The notes under the pieces: model-generated
Database searches by the model: none
Told to the model about the DNA's origin: nothing
What the model saw: the letters and a program-made list of their open reading frames with translations, nothing else
Translations under genes and position numbers: made by a program
Part shown: positions 27,306-35,895 of the stretch, in pieces
Layout of the letters: every line of letters starts with the position of its first letter
How positions within the stretch are numbered: the first letter of the stretch is position 1
NCBI GenBank assembly: GCA_902536775.1
Contig: CACAYX010000009.1
Location: forward strand, 1-48,046
Direction: 5' to 3'
Origin: an uncultured Prochlorococcus sp.
GTDB lineage: Bacteria > Cyanobacteriota > Cyanobacteriia > PCC-6307 > Cyanobiaceae
DNA length: 48,046 nt

Positions 27306-29717
27306 TTATTTTATCCACGCAATACTGCAACCAGGTCCACCCTCGTTATTGGCTGCATCTTCAATCTTATCAACATAATTTAAACCTGATAACCAATTTC
27401 TTAGTCCTTTTTTTAATTTCCCCGTGCCAATTCCATGAACAATCCATAGCGGTCCATGAAATTTTCTAATTTTCTCCTCAATAATTATTTCGGCTTCATG
27501 AACTCTTAGTCCCCTTACGTCAATTGTATTTTTACTTGTTCTAATTTTAGAAAAAGAAAAATCTTCTCTTGTTGACTTAATCTCAATTTTTGACATTTTG
27601 AAATTAGGCTTTTCTCCATTAATACCTTCAAAGTCATTTACAGTTAATGTGCTTCTGAATGAACCACATTTAACTTCGTAAAAACCACCTTTTTTATCTA
27701 AATCTACAATTTGTCCCGTACTATTTAAACTTTTAATTTTTACAAAATCGCCTACCTTAGGATCCCATGATATTGACTTTTCAAATTTTTTTTGGGTTAG
27801 ATGTTCCGTCTCAATTTCCTTTAATCTTTTTCCAATAATTCTCGTATCCTCTCCATTAACATTTTTATCTCTTAATTTTTTAATCAAATCTATTACTTCT
27901 TTTTTAGCGGATACAATATGTTTTGATAATTTAGACCTTTCAATTTCCTGGATTTTTTCAGCATTTATTTTTTGATATTCATAATTTCTCTTCAGTTCTT
28001 CATATAACATTTCAGTCCTTGCAATGAGTTCTGCAGCGGCTTCTGCAGAATTTTGTTGTTTAATTCTCTCTTCCTCAAGTCCTTTGATAATACTGTTAAT
28101 ATTATCAACTTCTTTTGGCTTTAGATAATTTGCAGCTTCATTGAGTATGCCTTCATCGAGACCAATTCTCTTTGAAATTGACAAGGCATTACTTCTCCCA
28201 GGAATACCCCAGTTGAGAATATATTTTGGCTTCAAAGAATCCTCATCAAAGGCAACTGATACGTTTTCAAATCTTGAGTCATTATATTTTAGAGCCTTAA
28301 TATCTCCATAATGTGTAGTCGCAAAAGTGATATCAGATTTATTCGCAAATTCTTTTAATAAAGCCATCGCAAGAGCACTTCCTTCAAGAGGATCTGTACC
28401 TGATCCAATCTCATCTAACAAAACAACTGATAATCCTTTCTTATTATCAAGTGAATCTAATATCTCTTTTATTCGGGATATATGCCCACTGAAGGTTGAT
28501 AAATTTTCTTCTAATGATTGATTATCTCCTACATCCACATATATATTTGGACAAAAAGGGATAATAGGATTATGCGTTGAGGGTATCAATAATCCTGCTC
28601 TAGCCATAAGTAAAGACAAACCTAATCCTTTTAAAGCTGCCGTTTTACCTCCAGTATTTGGCCCTGTGATAGCTACAACCTTAATATTTCTATTTATATG
28701 AAAATCGATAGCCACTGGGGGAGGAGCTCCTTTTTTCTTGTGTTCCCAAATCAATAACGGATGAGAAAAACCAATTAAAGAAATAATAGGATTTTTCTCA
28801 AACGTAGGAGTTCTACCTCCAATCCATTTCGAATATCTTGAACGACTTAGAGCATTTTCTAATCTCAATAAAATGGATGACATTTCAATAAGATTTTCTG
28901 AATTATCACTAACAAATTTGGACCATTTCTTAAGTAACTTAAATTCTTCTGCGGTGATTCTAGCCTCCAAAGAAGCAATCTTATTACCTTTAGTTACTAC
29001 ACTATCAGGCTCAAAATATACTGTATTTCCTGAAGATGAAGAGTCATGAATTATGCCTTTAAATTTATCGACATAATTAACTTTCACTGCTAAAACAGGC
29101 CTGCCATATCGATCTCCAATAGTATTATCTTGCAAATAAGCTAAATTCTTTTGAATAAATTTCTCAACTAATATTTTTCTTTCAAGTTTCTTAGTTAATA
29201 ATTCTTTTCTAAGAATAGATAGTTCGTTACTAGCATTGTCTGAAATCCTTCCATTAGATTCAATGCCTTTTTTAAAAATCGTTTCGATATTCTGATGGTC
29301 AATTAAATTTTTTGTAAATGATGAAATAAAAGGCCTTTGTTCAAAATCTAAAAATATTTTTTTTAAATTTCTTGCTGCAGCGATTGTTTTCGCTATTTCT
29401 AACAATTCAGAAGATGAAATCACACCTCCCTTGGAACAAATTAAAATATTTTTACTAATATCAAAAACACCAGAAAAACTAATTGATTTATCTAAATTAT
29501 TTTCTAGCTCATTTATTTCAACAGTTTCATTCAAAAGTCTTTTAGATGACTCGTATTCTGAAGGAATAACAAAACTTAAAATTGATCGTTTACCCATTTC
29601 CGTTGAGGCGAATGAAGATAAATGCATTTTTAATGAATCCCACTCTAAAAGGTTTATAGATTCTTCTTCTAAGGAGTAATATGAATATGATTTTTTAGAA
29701 TAACTTTTCTCTTGCAT
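27306..29717 (-). CDS. mutS2: MutS2 family protein with Smr nuclease domain
   Basis: An 803-residue protein from ATG 29717 (a TTG at 29732 would add five). It has the MutS clamp region, Walker A GPNTGGKTAALKG, Walker B VVLLDEIGSGTDP, a coiled coil near 510-600, and a C-terminal Smr domain with DVRGLRVHEAE and WIVHGIGTGKLKKGLR. MutS2 acts on branched DNA and, in bacteria studied, on collided ribosomes. It lies between obg and the VOC gene; the next gene's stop at 29729 overlaps the alternative start. Confidence 0.95.
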   Translation of the reverse strand: MQEKSYSKKSYSYYSLEEESINLLEWDSLKMHLSSFASTEMGKRSILSFVIPSEYESSKRLLNETVEINELENNLDKSISFSGVFDISKNILICSKGGVISSSELLEIAKTIAAARNLKKIFLDFEQRPFISSFTKNLIDHQNIETIFKKGIESNGRISDNASNELSILRKELLTKKLERKILVEKFIQKNLAYLQDNTIGDRYGRPVLAVKVNYVDKFKGIIHDSSSSGNTVYFEPDSVVTKGNKIASLEARITAEEFKLLKKWSKFVSDNSENLIEMSSILLRLENALSRSRYSKWIGGRTPTFEKNPIISLIGFSHPLLIWEHKKKGAPPPVAIDFHINRNIKVVAITGPNTGGKTAALKGLGLSLLMARAGLLIPSTHNPIIPFCPNIYVDVGDNQSLEENLSTFSGHISRIKEILDSLDNKKGLSVVLLDEIGSGTDPLEGSALAMALLKEFANKSDITFATTHYGDIKALKYNDSRFENVSVAFDEDSLKPKYILNWGIPGRSNALSISKRIGLDEGILNEAANYLKPKEVDNINSIIKGLEEERIKQQNSAEAAAELIARTEMLYEELKRNYEYQKINAEKIQEIERSKLSKHIVSAKKEVIDLIKKLRDKNVNGEDTRIIGKRLKEIETEHLTQKKFEKSISWDPKVGDFVKIKSLNSTGQIVDLDKKGGFYEVKCGSFRSTLTVNDFEGINGEKPNFKMSKIEIKSTREDFSFSKIRTSKNTIDVRGLRVHEAEIIIEEKIRKFHGPLWIVHGIGTGKLKKGLRNWLSGLNYVDKIEDAANNEGGPGCSIAWIK

Positions 29718-29728
29718 ACAAAAAAGAA

Positions 29729-30115
29729 TCAAACATTCGATTGAATCCCTTCAGGAGGAACATAAAGCATCTCAAGCCAGTTTCCTTCAGTATCCTTCAT
29801 ATAAAAAGATGCAGTTCCATCTCTATGCTCATGTAAAGGACCAACTTTTACACCAGAATTTTTTAAATCATTTTGCATATTTTCCACTTCTTTTTTATTT
29901 TCAAAATGAAAAGCAAAGTGAGGTCCCGCAGCTTTGTAGCTAGGTCCTAACAAGGCAAGTCCATCTTTCCCTTTACCAGCCTCTAAATAAGACCAATCTT
30001 TATCATCCCAAACCAAATTCATACCCAGCTTAATATAAAAAGATTTCGCCCTTTCGAGATTCTCTACTCTAAGTGCAATGTGACCAATCCTATTTACTCC
30101 TTGTGAAAACTTCAA
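29729..30115 (-). CDS. VOC-family (glyoxalase I-like) protein
   Basis: A 128-residue vicinal-oxygen-chelate protein: RIGHIALRVENLERAKSFY, LEAGKGKDGLALLGPS, HFAFHFE and a final DTEGNWLEMLYVPPEG. Metal ligands of this fold are H, E or Q near those sites; HIALRV and the final WLEML glutamate fit. Substrate cannot be set. It ends near mutS2 and starts 62 bases from hemB. Confidence 0.85.
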   Translation of the reverse strand: MKFSQGVNRIGHIALRVENLERAKSFYIKLGMNLVWDDKDWSYLEAGKGKDGLALLGPSYKAAGPHFAFHFENKKEVENMQNDLKNSGVKVGPLHEHRDGTASFYMKDTEGNWLEMLYVPPEGIQSNV

Positions 30116-30177
30116 AACAAAGCAGTTAATTTATTACTTATCTAAGAATAAACCAAATTCTTGTTAATAATGAGTTT

Positions 30178-31179
30178 TTAAGTATCCTGCAACCATTGAG
30201 ATGCATCACAAGCATGATAAGTGAGTATTAATTTTGCTCCTGCTCTTTTAAAACTAAGCAATGTCTCTAAAACAATATCTTTTTCGTTAATCCAGTTCTT
30301 CATAGCAGCAGACTTTACCATGGAATACTCCCCACTAACGTTGTATGCAGCTATAGGTTTATTTGAAAAAGTGCTTAATCTATAAACTATATCCAAGTAT
30401 GAAATTCCTGGTTTTACCATCAAAATATCAGATCCTTCATACTGATCCAATGCTGATTCAATTAAAGCCTCTTTTGAATTGGCAGGGTCCATTTGATATG
30501 TAGACTTATTGTCTGGAATTATTTTCTTATTATTTTCTCTAGGAGCCGAATCTAAAGCAGTTCTAAATGGACCGTAATAAGCAGATGAATATTTTGCTGT
30601 GTAACTAATAATACCTACATCACAAAATCCTTGGGTATCAAGAGAAGCTCTGATTGCTCCAACTCTCCCATCCATCATGTCACTAGGACCAATAAAATCT
30701 GCTCCAGCTCTTGCTTGTGTTAAAGCTTGTTTTTTTAAAATTTCGATTGTTTCGTCGTTCAATATTTTTCCAGTTTCATCAACTAATCCATCATGACCAT
30801 CACAAGAGTACGGGTCCAAGGCAACATCTGTCATTATTGCCATTTCTGGAATCTCTTTTTTTAATATTCGTATAGCTTTAGGTATTAAACCGTCTTCATT
30901 GAAACATTCTGCACCATCTTCAGTCTTTAAGCTATCGTTAATTTTCGGGAAAAGAACCACACACCTTATTCCCAATTCCCATGCCCTAGTAACCTCCTTT
31001 ATTAAGCCATTAATATCCCATCTATAGGTTCCTGGCATTGCTGAAATTTCCTCTTTAAAATCTTTTTCATGAATAAATAATGGATAAATAAAGTCCGATG
31101 CCGTTAGATGGTTTTCCCTAACCATTTCTCTAATTGCCTCAGTTCTTCTTAACCTTCTAGGACGAATAATCGAATTCAT
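30178..31179 (-). CDS. hemB: Delta-aminolevulinic acid dehydratase (porphobilinogen synthase)
   Basis: HemB condenses two 5-aminolevulinates in haem, chlorophyll and cobalamin synthesis. The 333-residue protein has the catalytic Lys segments SYTAKYSSAYYGPF and MVKPG. Instead of the zinc-binding cysteines of animal enzymes it has DVALDPYSCDGHDGL, the acidic type used by magnesium-dependent plant and cyanobacterial enzymes. It is divergent from the bicarbonate transporter operon with 224 bases between. Confidence 0.97.
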   Translation of the reverse strand: MNSIIRPRRLRRTEAIREMVRENHLTASDFIYPLFIHEKDFKEEISAMPGTYRWDINGLIKEVTRAWELGIRCVVLFPKINDSLKTEDGAECFNEDGLIPKAIRILKKEIPEMAIMTDVALDPYSCDGHDGLVDETGKILNDETIEILKKQALTQARAGADFIGPSDMMDGRVGAIRASLDTQGFCDVGIISYTAKYSSAYYGPFRTALDSAPRENNKKIIPDNKSTYQMDPANSKEALIESALDQYEGSDILMVKPGISYLDIVYRLSTFSNKPIAAYNVSGEYSMVKSAAMKNWINEKDIVLETLLSFKRAGAKLILTYHACDASQWLQDT

Positions 31180-31230
31180 TTGAATATTATTTAAATTGAA
31201 AAATATTTATCTAATAGATTAATCTCTTGC

Positions 31231-31298
31231 CTCGCACATAAATCAATCAGAGACTAATTTTGTTCAGGAAAATTAACTAAAATTTATTTAGTTGCGAG
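31231..31298. promoter_or_regulatory. Inverted repeats between hemB and bicA
   Basis: CTCGCA (31231-31236) pairs with TGCGAG (31293-31298), unusually GC-rich for this gap; inside lies AACTAAA (31275-31281) with TTTAGTT (31287-31293). A -10-like TAATAT lies at about 31363-31368. The arms may be operator sites. The link to regulation is only positional. Confidence 0.35.
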
Positions 31299-31403
31299 CA
31301 AAAAAAGTTACAAAAGTATTTTGCACATTCTTCATTTTTCACAAATTTACGTCATTAAGAGATAATATCTTCTAGTTAAGTATTTATTTTAAGGAGAGTA
31401 TCT

Positions 31404-33056
31404 TTGAAAATAATTAATGGATTTCATCTAAAGAATGTAAGAGGCGATATTCTTGGAGGGATTACAGCCGCAGTGGTGGCTTTGCCTCTCGCTCTTGCTT
31501 TTGGTAATGCTGCGTTAGGACCTGGTGGAGCAATTTATGGGCTATATGGAGCAGTAGTAGTTGGTTTTTTAGCAGCATTATTCGGCGGAACACCTGCTCA
31601 AGTTAGTGGACCTACCGGTCCCATGAGTGTAACTGTCGCAGGGGTAGTAGCAGGCTTAGCAGCAGTAGGGGTTCCAAGAGATCTTTCTGCAGGACAAATT
31701 TTACCTTTAGTTATGGCAGCGGTAGTCATTGGCGGCTTACTGCAAATATTATTCGGCATTTTAAAATTAGGTAAATACATTACTTTAGTCCCATATTCTG
31801 TTGTTTCAGGATTTATGTCTGGTATTGGAGTAATAATCATTGCGCTTCAGATTGGACCATTACTTGGAATTAGCACTCGAGGAGGAGTAGTCGAATCTTT
31901 AACTACTGTATTTTCAAATTTCCAGCCCAATGGTGCTGCTATTGGAGTAGCAATAATGACACTAGGTATAGTATTTCTTACTCCTAGAAAAATAAGTCAG
32001 TGGGTTCCTTCTCCTCTATTGGCCCTATTGATAGTTACCCCAATATCAATATTAATCTTTGGAGATGGAGCTATTGATAGAATCGGAGAAATCCCAAGGG
32101 GAGTTCCATCTTTAAATTTCCCAAGTTTTAATCAATATTTCCCAATTATTTTCAAAGCAGGCTTAGTCCTAGCAGTACTTGGTGCAATTGACTCATTACT
32201 GACATCTCTAGTAGCAGACAATATCTCTCAAACAAAACATAATTCTGATAGAGAACTTATTGGTCAAGGAATAGGAAATGCTGTTGCGGGTCTGTTTTCA
32301 GGTTTACCCGGAGCAGGAGCAACGATGAGAACAGTTATAAATGTTAAATCTGGAGGATCAACTCCCATTTCTGGAATGGTTCACTCGGTTGTATTGTTGA
32401 TAGTTTTAGTTGGCGCAGGACCTTTAGCAGAGCAAATACCAACTGCGTTGCTTGCAGGAATTCTTATAAAAGTTGGTCTAGACATTATTGATTGGGGATT
32501 CTTGAGGAGGGCTCACAAATTATCTTTAAAAACTTCAGTTGTAATGTATGGAGTACTCCTAATGACTGTTTTTTGGGATTTAATTTGGGCAGTTTTAGTA
32601 GGTGTATTCATAGCAAATATGCTCACTATCGATTCAATAACCGAAACTCAACTAGAAGGTATGGACGAGGATAATCCTTTATCAAATGATGATCAAGCCA
32701 AAAATGCATTACCTGCTGATGAAAAAGCACTACTAGATAGATGCTCAGGAGAAGTAATGTTATTTAGACTTAAAGGACCACTTAGTTTTGGAGCAGCTAA
32801 AGGTATATCTGAGAGAATGATGCTGGTAAGAAATTATAAGGTTTTAATACTAGATATCACTGACGTTCCAAGACTTGGAGTGACGGCGACTCTCGCAATA
32901 GAGGACATGATGCAGGAAGCAAAAAATAATTCCAGAAAAGCATTTGTTGCTGGGGCAAATGAAAAAGTAAAAGATAGATTAGCTAAGTTTGGAGTTGAAG
33001 GCATTATTGAAACAAGAAAAGAAGCTTTAGAAACCGCTCTAAATGAAATAGCATAA
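31404..33056 (+). CDS. bicA: BicA-like SulP bicarbonate transporter
   Basis: A 550-residue SulP family transporter with 12-14 membrane segments in the first 430 residues and a C-terminal STAS domain (about 440-550, VMLFRLKGPLSFGAAKGISE). Motifs GDILGGITAAVVALPLALAF, SGPTGPMSV and HNSDRELIGQGIGN follow the cyanobacterial sodium-dependent bicarbonate importer BicA. It starts with TTG preceded by a clear AAGGAG at 31391-31396. It is co-directional with sbtA and sbtB, so uptake of bicarbonate for Rubisco is likely; substrate identity is by homology. Confidence 0.88.
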   Translation: MKIINGFHLKNVRGDILGGITAAVVALPLALAFGNAALGPGGAIYGLYGAVVVGFLAALFGGTPAQVSGPTGPMSVTVAGVVAGLAAVGVPRDLSAGQILPLVMAAVVIGGLLQILFGILKLGKYITLVPYSVVSGFMSGIGVIIIALQIGPLLGISTRGGVVESLTTVFSNFQPNGAAIGVAIMTLGIVFLTPRKISQWVPSPLLALLIVTPISILIFGDGAIDRIGEIPRGVPSLNFPSFNQYFPIIFKAGLVLAVLGAIDSLLTSLVADNISQTKHNSDRELIGQGIGNAVAGLFSGLPGAGATMRTVINVKSGGSTPISGMVHSVVLLIVLVGAGPLAEQIPTALLAGILIKVGLDIIDWGFLRRAHKLSLKTSVVMYGVLLMTVFWDLIWAVLVGVFIANMLTIDSITETQLEGMDEDNPLSNDDQAKNALPADEKALLDRCSGEVMLFRLKGPLSFGAAKGISERMMLVRNYKVLILDITDVPRLGVTATLAIEDMMQEAKNNSRKAFVAGANEKVKDRLAKFGVEGIIETRKEALETALNEIA

Positions 33057-33062
33057 TAATTT

Positions 33063-34061
33063 ATGGAAATAAATCCAATTCTGCAAAATGTATTAGCCCC
33101 GCCAGTTCTTTTCTTTTTGATTGGAGCAATATCAGTACTCTTTAAATCTGATTTAGAAATACCAGCTCCATTACCTAAACTCTTCTCCCTATATCTGCTA
33201 CTAGCAATTGGTTTTAAAGGAGGTATAGAGATACAGAAAAGTGGTTTTACAGATCAAGTATTGCCTACTTTAAGTGCTGCAATTCTCATGTCATTAGTAA
33301 TTCCGCTGATTGGATTTTTTATTTTAAGATTTAAGTTTGATGTCTTTAATTCCGCTGCAATAGCTGCAGCATACGGTTCAATTAGTGCTGTTACATTTAT
33401 TTCCGCAGAAAGTTTTTTGGAAAGTCAAAAAATAGCTTTTGATGGGTTTATGGTTGGAGCCTTAGCTTTAATGGAGTCTCCTGCAATAATTGTTGGATTA
33501 TTACTTGTGAAATTTGCAGCTCCCAAAAATAGGCCAAAATCAAGAAAAATGCATCTAAGCGCAATATTACACGAATCACTTTTGAATGGATCAGTTTATT
33601 TATTGCTTTCAAGCTTAATTGTAGGATATCTTACTGCTTCCAGTAATCCCTCAGGGATTGCAAAAATGGAGCCTTTTACTGGACAATTATTCTATGGAGC
33701 AGAATGCTTCTTCTTGTTAGATATGGGAATAGTCGCTGCTCAAAGATTGCCGAGACTAAAGAATGCGGGTTCGTTCTTGGTTGGCTTTGCCATTTTTATG
33801 CCTTTATTTAACGCATTTATTGGTGTTTTCGTTGCAAGATTTTTATCATTAGGACCTGGCAACGCCCTTTTATTTGTGGTTTTATGTGCTAGCGCCTCTT
33901 ATTTAGCAGTTCCTGCTGCGATGAGGATGACGGTACCAGAAGCTAAATCTAGTTATTATATTACAACTACACTAGGTCTAACTTTCCCATTCAATATAGT
34001 TCTTGGCATTCCCATATATATGAGTTTAGTAAATACCATTATCCCATTGTCCCCTCTATAA
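33063..34061 (+). CDS. sbtA: SbtA-like sodium-dependent bicarbonate transporter
   Basis: A 332-residue membrane protein of ten or so helices (LAPPVLFFLIGAISVLF at the start). KGGIEIQKSGF, GSISAVTFISAESFLES and ALMESPAIIVGLLL correspond to conserved stretches of SbtA. It is about 40 residues shorter than the freshwater model protein because the long cytosolic loop between the two halves is reduced to a short basic stretch (PKNRPKSRKMH). It is six bases after bicA and two bases before sbtB, which fits a regulated carbon uptake operon. Confidence 0.85.
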   Translation: MEINPILQNVLAPPVLFFLIGAISVLFKSDLEIPAPLPKLFSLYLLLAIGFKGGIEIQKSGFTDQVLPTLSAAILMSLVIPLIGFFILRFKFDVFNSAAIAAAYGSISAVTFISAESFLESQKIAFDGFMVGALALMESPAIIVGLLLVKFAAPKNRPKSRKMHLSAILHESLLNGSVYLLLSSLIVGYLTASSNPSGIAKMEPFTGQLFYGAECFFLLDMGIVAAQRLPRLKNAGSFLVGFAIFMPLFNAFIGVFVARFLSLGPGNALLFVVLCASASYLAVPAAMRMTVPEAKSSYYITTTLGLTFPFNIVLGIPIYMSLVNTIIPLSPL

Positions 34062-34063
34062 AA

Positions 34064-34345
34064 ATGAAAAGATTAGACTTAATATTTAGTGAAAGAGAAC
34101 TAGATGCAATCATTAAAACATTAGAAAAAGCTAATGTTCCTGGATATACAGTTATGAAACACGCCACAGGAAGAGGACCTGAAAGAGTCGTTACTGAAGA
34201 TATGGAATTTACAGGATTAGGATCAAATGCTCATGTAATTGTTTTTTGTGAGCAAGAATTAATAGATAAAATGAGAGATAACATCAGGGACGATTTAAGC
34301 TACTACGGAGGGGTTGCTTATATTTCTGAGGCAACACCCCTTTAA
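34064..34345 (+). CDS. sbtB: SbtB-like PII-family regulator
   Basis: A 93-residue PII-fold protein just after sbtA. GYTVMKHATGRGPERV shows the beta strand and T loop start, followed by a long loop (TEDMEFTGLGSN), and YYGGVAYISEATPL ends the protein. SbtB binds cyclic and linear adenine nucleotides and controls SbtA. The C-terminal redox R loop (CGPxGC) of freshwater SbtB is missing; the chain stops right after the last strand. The gene is convergent with the TrxB-like gene. Confidence 0.85.
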   Translation: MKRLDLIFSERELDAIIKTLEKANVPGYTVMKHATGRGPERVVTEDMEFTGLGSNAHVIVFCEQELIDKMRDNIRDDLSYYGGVAYISEATPL

Positions 34346-34367
34346 ATTAAAGAAGCAATATTTATTT

Positions 34368-35324
34368 TTAAGAATGAATCCAATCTACTCTTATATTTTT
34401 TCGACTATTAAGGTATCTATCAATTGACATTGCAGCAATACATCCATCAGAAGCTGCAACTACGGCTTGCTTAAATGGTGTATTTCTTATATCTCCAATA
34501 GCCCATACTCCATCAGAGTTTGTAGACATAAAGTCATCAACAATAACCCCTCCATCTTCTTTTAAAGCAATTTGGTCCCCTAAAAAATCAGTAATCGGCT
34601 TTGAACCACTCATATAGACAAACACTCCATCTAAATTTAAATTGATAGGATTTTCTTCTTGTTTATTTTTTACAACAACCCCATTCACACCCATATCATC
34701 GCCTAATATTTCCAATAATCTTGTTCTACTCCAATGTTTTATATTTGAATTATCCATCAATTCCATAGCTTCTTCATTATCTGATTTAGGATCACTCGAT
34801 GTAATCCAATGCACAGTTGATGCAAATTTAGTTAGAACAGTTGCCTCTTCAATTGCCTCCTTGTTCACTCCAACAACGGCGACTTCTCTATTCTTATAAA
34901 AAGCCCCATCACATGTAGCACAATAACTTACTCCTTTACCAAGAAAATCGGCTTCGCCCTTAAATGATGCAGGCCTACCCATAGCTCCACTTGCAAGTAC
35001 AAGTGCTTTAGCTTTGAAAGTACCTTCTGGCGTATAAACCATTTTCCATTCTCCACTAGCGTCTATTCCAAACACTTGTGCTCTTCTATAATCTGTGCCG
35101 TATTGCACAGCCTGCTCTCTCATTAGAGTGAGTAATTTCTCCCCACTTATATCAACCGGAACACCTGGATAATTAGCGATTTGATGAGTTATTGCTAAGG
35201 CGCCAACAGATGGATTTTTATCTAAAATGACTGTCTTTAAGTTTGAACGAGATGTATAAAGTGCGCAAGTACATCCTGCAGGGCCTCCTCCGATAATAAC
35301 TACATCTGACTCAATGATTTCCAA
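34368..35324 (-). CDS. trxB: Thioredoxin-reductase-like flavoprotein lacking the NADPH motif
   Basis: A 318-residue low-molecular-weight disulfide reductase: FAD motif IIGGGPAGCTC (10-20), active-site CATC (135-138), C-terminal GVWAIGDIRNTPFKQ. The NADPH-binding GxGxxA is GVNKEA (152-157) and the HRRxxxR that binds the phosphate is replaced by WITSSDPKS. That pattern resembles the diflavin or ferredoxin-linked relatives (DDOR/DTR/FFTR) of cyanobacteria rather than an NADPH-dependent TrxR. It starts with TTG preceded by AAGGAG. Electron donor is inferred, not seen. Confidence 0.85.
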   Translation of the reverse strand: MEIIESDVVIIGGGPAGCTCALYTSRSNLKTVILDKNPSVGALAITHQIANYPGVPVDISGEKLLTLMREQAVQYGTDYRRAQVFGIDASGEWKMVYTPEGTFKAKALVLASGAMGRPASFKGEADFLGKGVSYCATCDGAFYKNREVAVVGVNKEAIEEATVLTKFASTVHWITSSDPKSDNEEAMELMDNSNIKHWSRTRLLEILGDDMGVNGVVVKNKQEENPINLNLDGVFVYMSGSKPITDFLGDQIALKEDGGVIVDDFMSTNSDGVWAIGDIRNTPFKQAVVAASDGCIAAMSIDRYLNSRKNIRVDWIHS

Positions 35325-35366
35325 TTTAATAAAACTCCTTTTTAGTAGTTAATTAGATGAGCTCTT

Positions 35367-35408
35367 GGTTAGAAAATATCTTTAATGTAAATACCTAACC
35401 TTTTACAT
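35367..35408. promoter_or_regulatory. Interleaved inverted repeats in the trxB-like upstream region
   Basis: GGTTAG (35367-35372) pairs with CTAACC (35395-35400), and ATGTAAA (35385-35391) pairs with TTTACAT (35402-35408), again in the order A-B-A'-B'. The short arms leave room for chance. The rest of 35325-35577 (253 bases) is AT-rich and shows no gene. Confidence 0.3.
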
Positions 35409-35577
35409 AGATATAAGTTAAAAGAAAAAAAAGAAAAAAGCATAATTTAGAAACAAACTTACATAGGAAAAAATAAAAAATTAATTATCAAAATGAACAG
35501 TTACGTGAAATGTTCTGTATTGATCTATTATTAACTCAGATCGAAAAATCAATTGCAGTAGATACATTATATTTTTC

Positions 35578-35895
35578 ATGACCAATTCTGACTACCTTTT
35601 AAAAGCTGCCATTAAAAAAGTAACCGAAAAATTAAACAAGATATTAGTTGAAAAAATTGAAGAAGCAACAAATATCGCTCAGGATGCCCCAGAAATTCTC
35701 AAAAAAGAATTTGATAGTTTGAAAGAGTCCATAATCGAAGAAGCCTCAAGAATGGAGAAAGCCGAAAATATTCAAGAAAATGAATCCACAAATTCTTATC
35801 AAGATTCCAAAATAAAAAAAGCTTTAAATGAAATTGAAGGTATCAATAAGCAAATTGACCTCTTAAATAAAAACATCAATAATCAAATTAAATGA
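35578..35895 (+). CDS. Predicted coiled-coil protein of unknown function
   Basis: A 105-residue charged helical protein (MTNSDYLLKAAIKKVTEKLN start) with heptad-like hydrophobic spacing, EEATNIAQDAPEILKKEFDS and an asparagine-rich C-terminus. No domain is recognised. The last four bases overlap the start of the ABC1 kinase gene (ATGA), so the two are likely translated together and may interact. Confidence 0.7.
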   Translation: MTNSDYLLKAAIKKVTEKLNKILVEKIEEATNIAQDAPEILKKEFDSLKESIIEEASRMEKAENIQENESTNSYQDSKIKKALNEIEGINKQIDLLNKNINNQIK

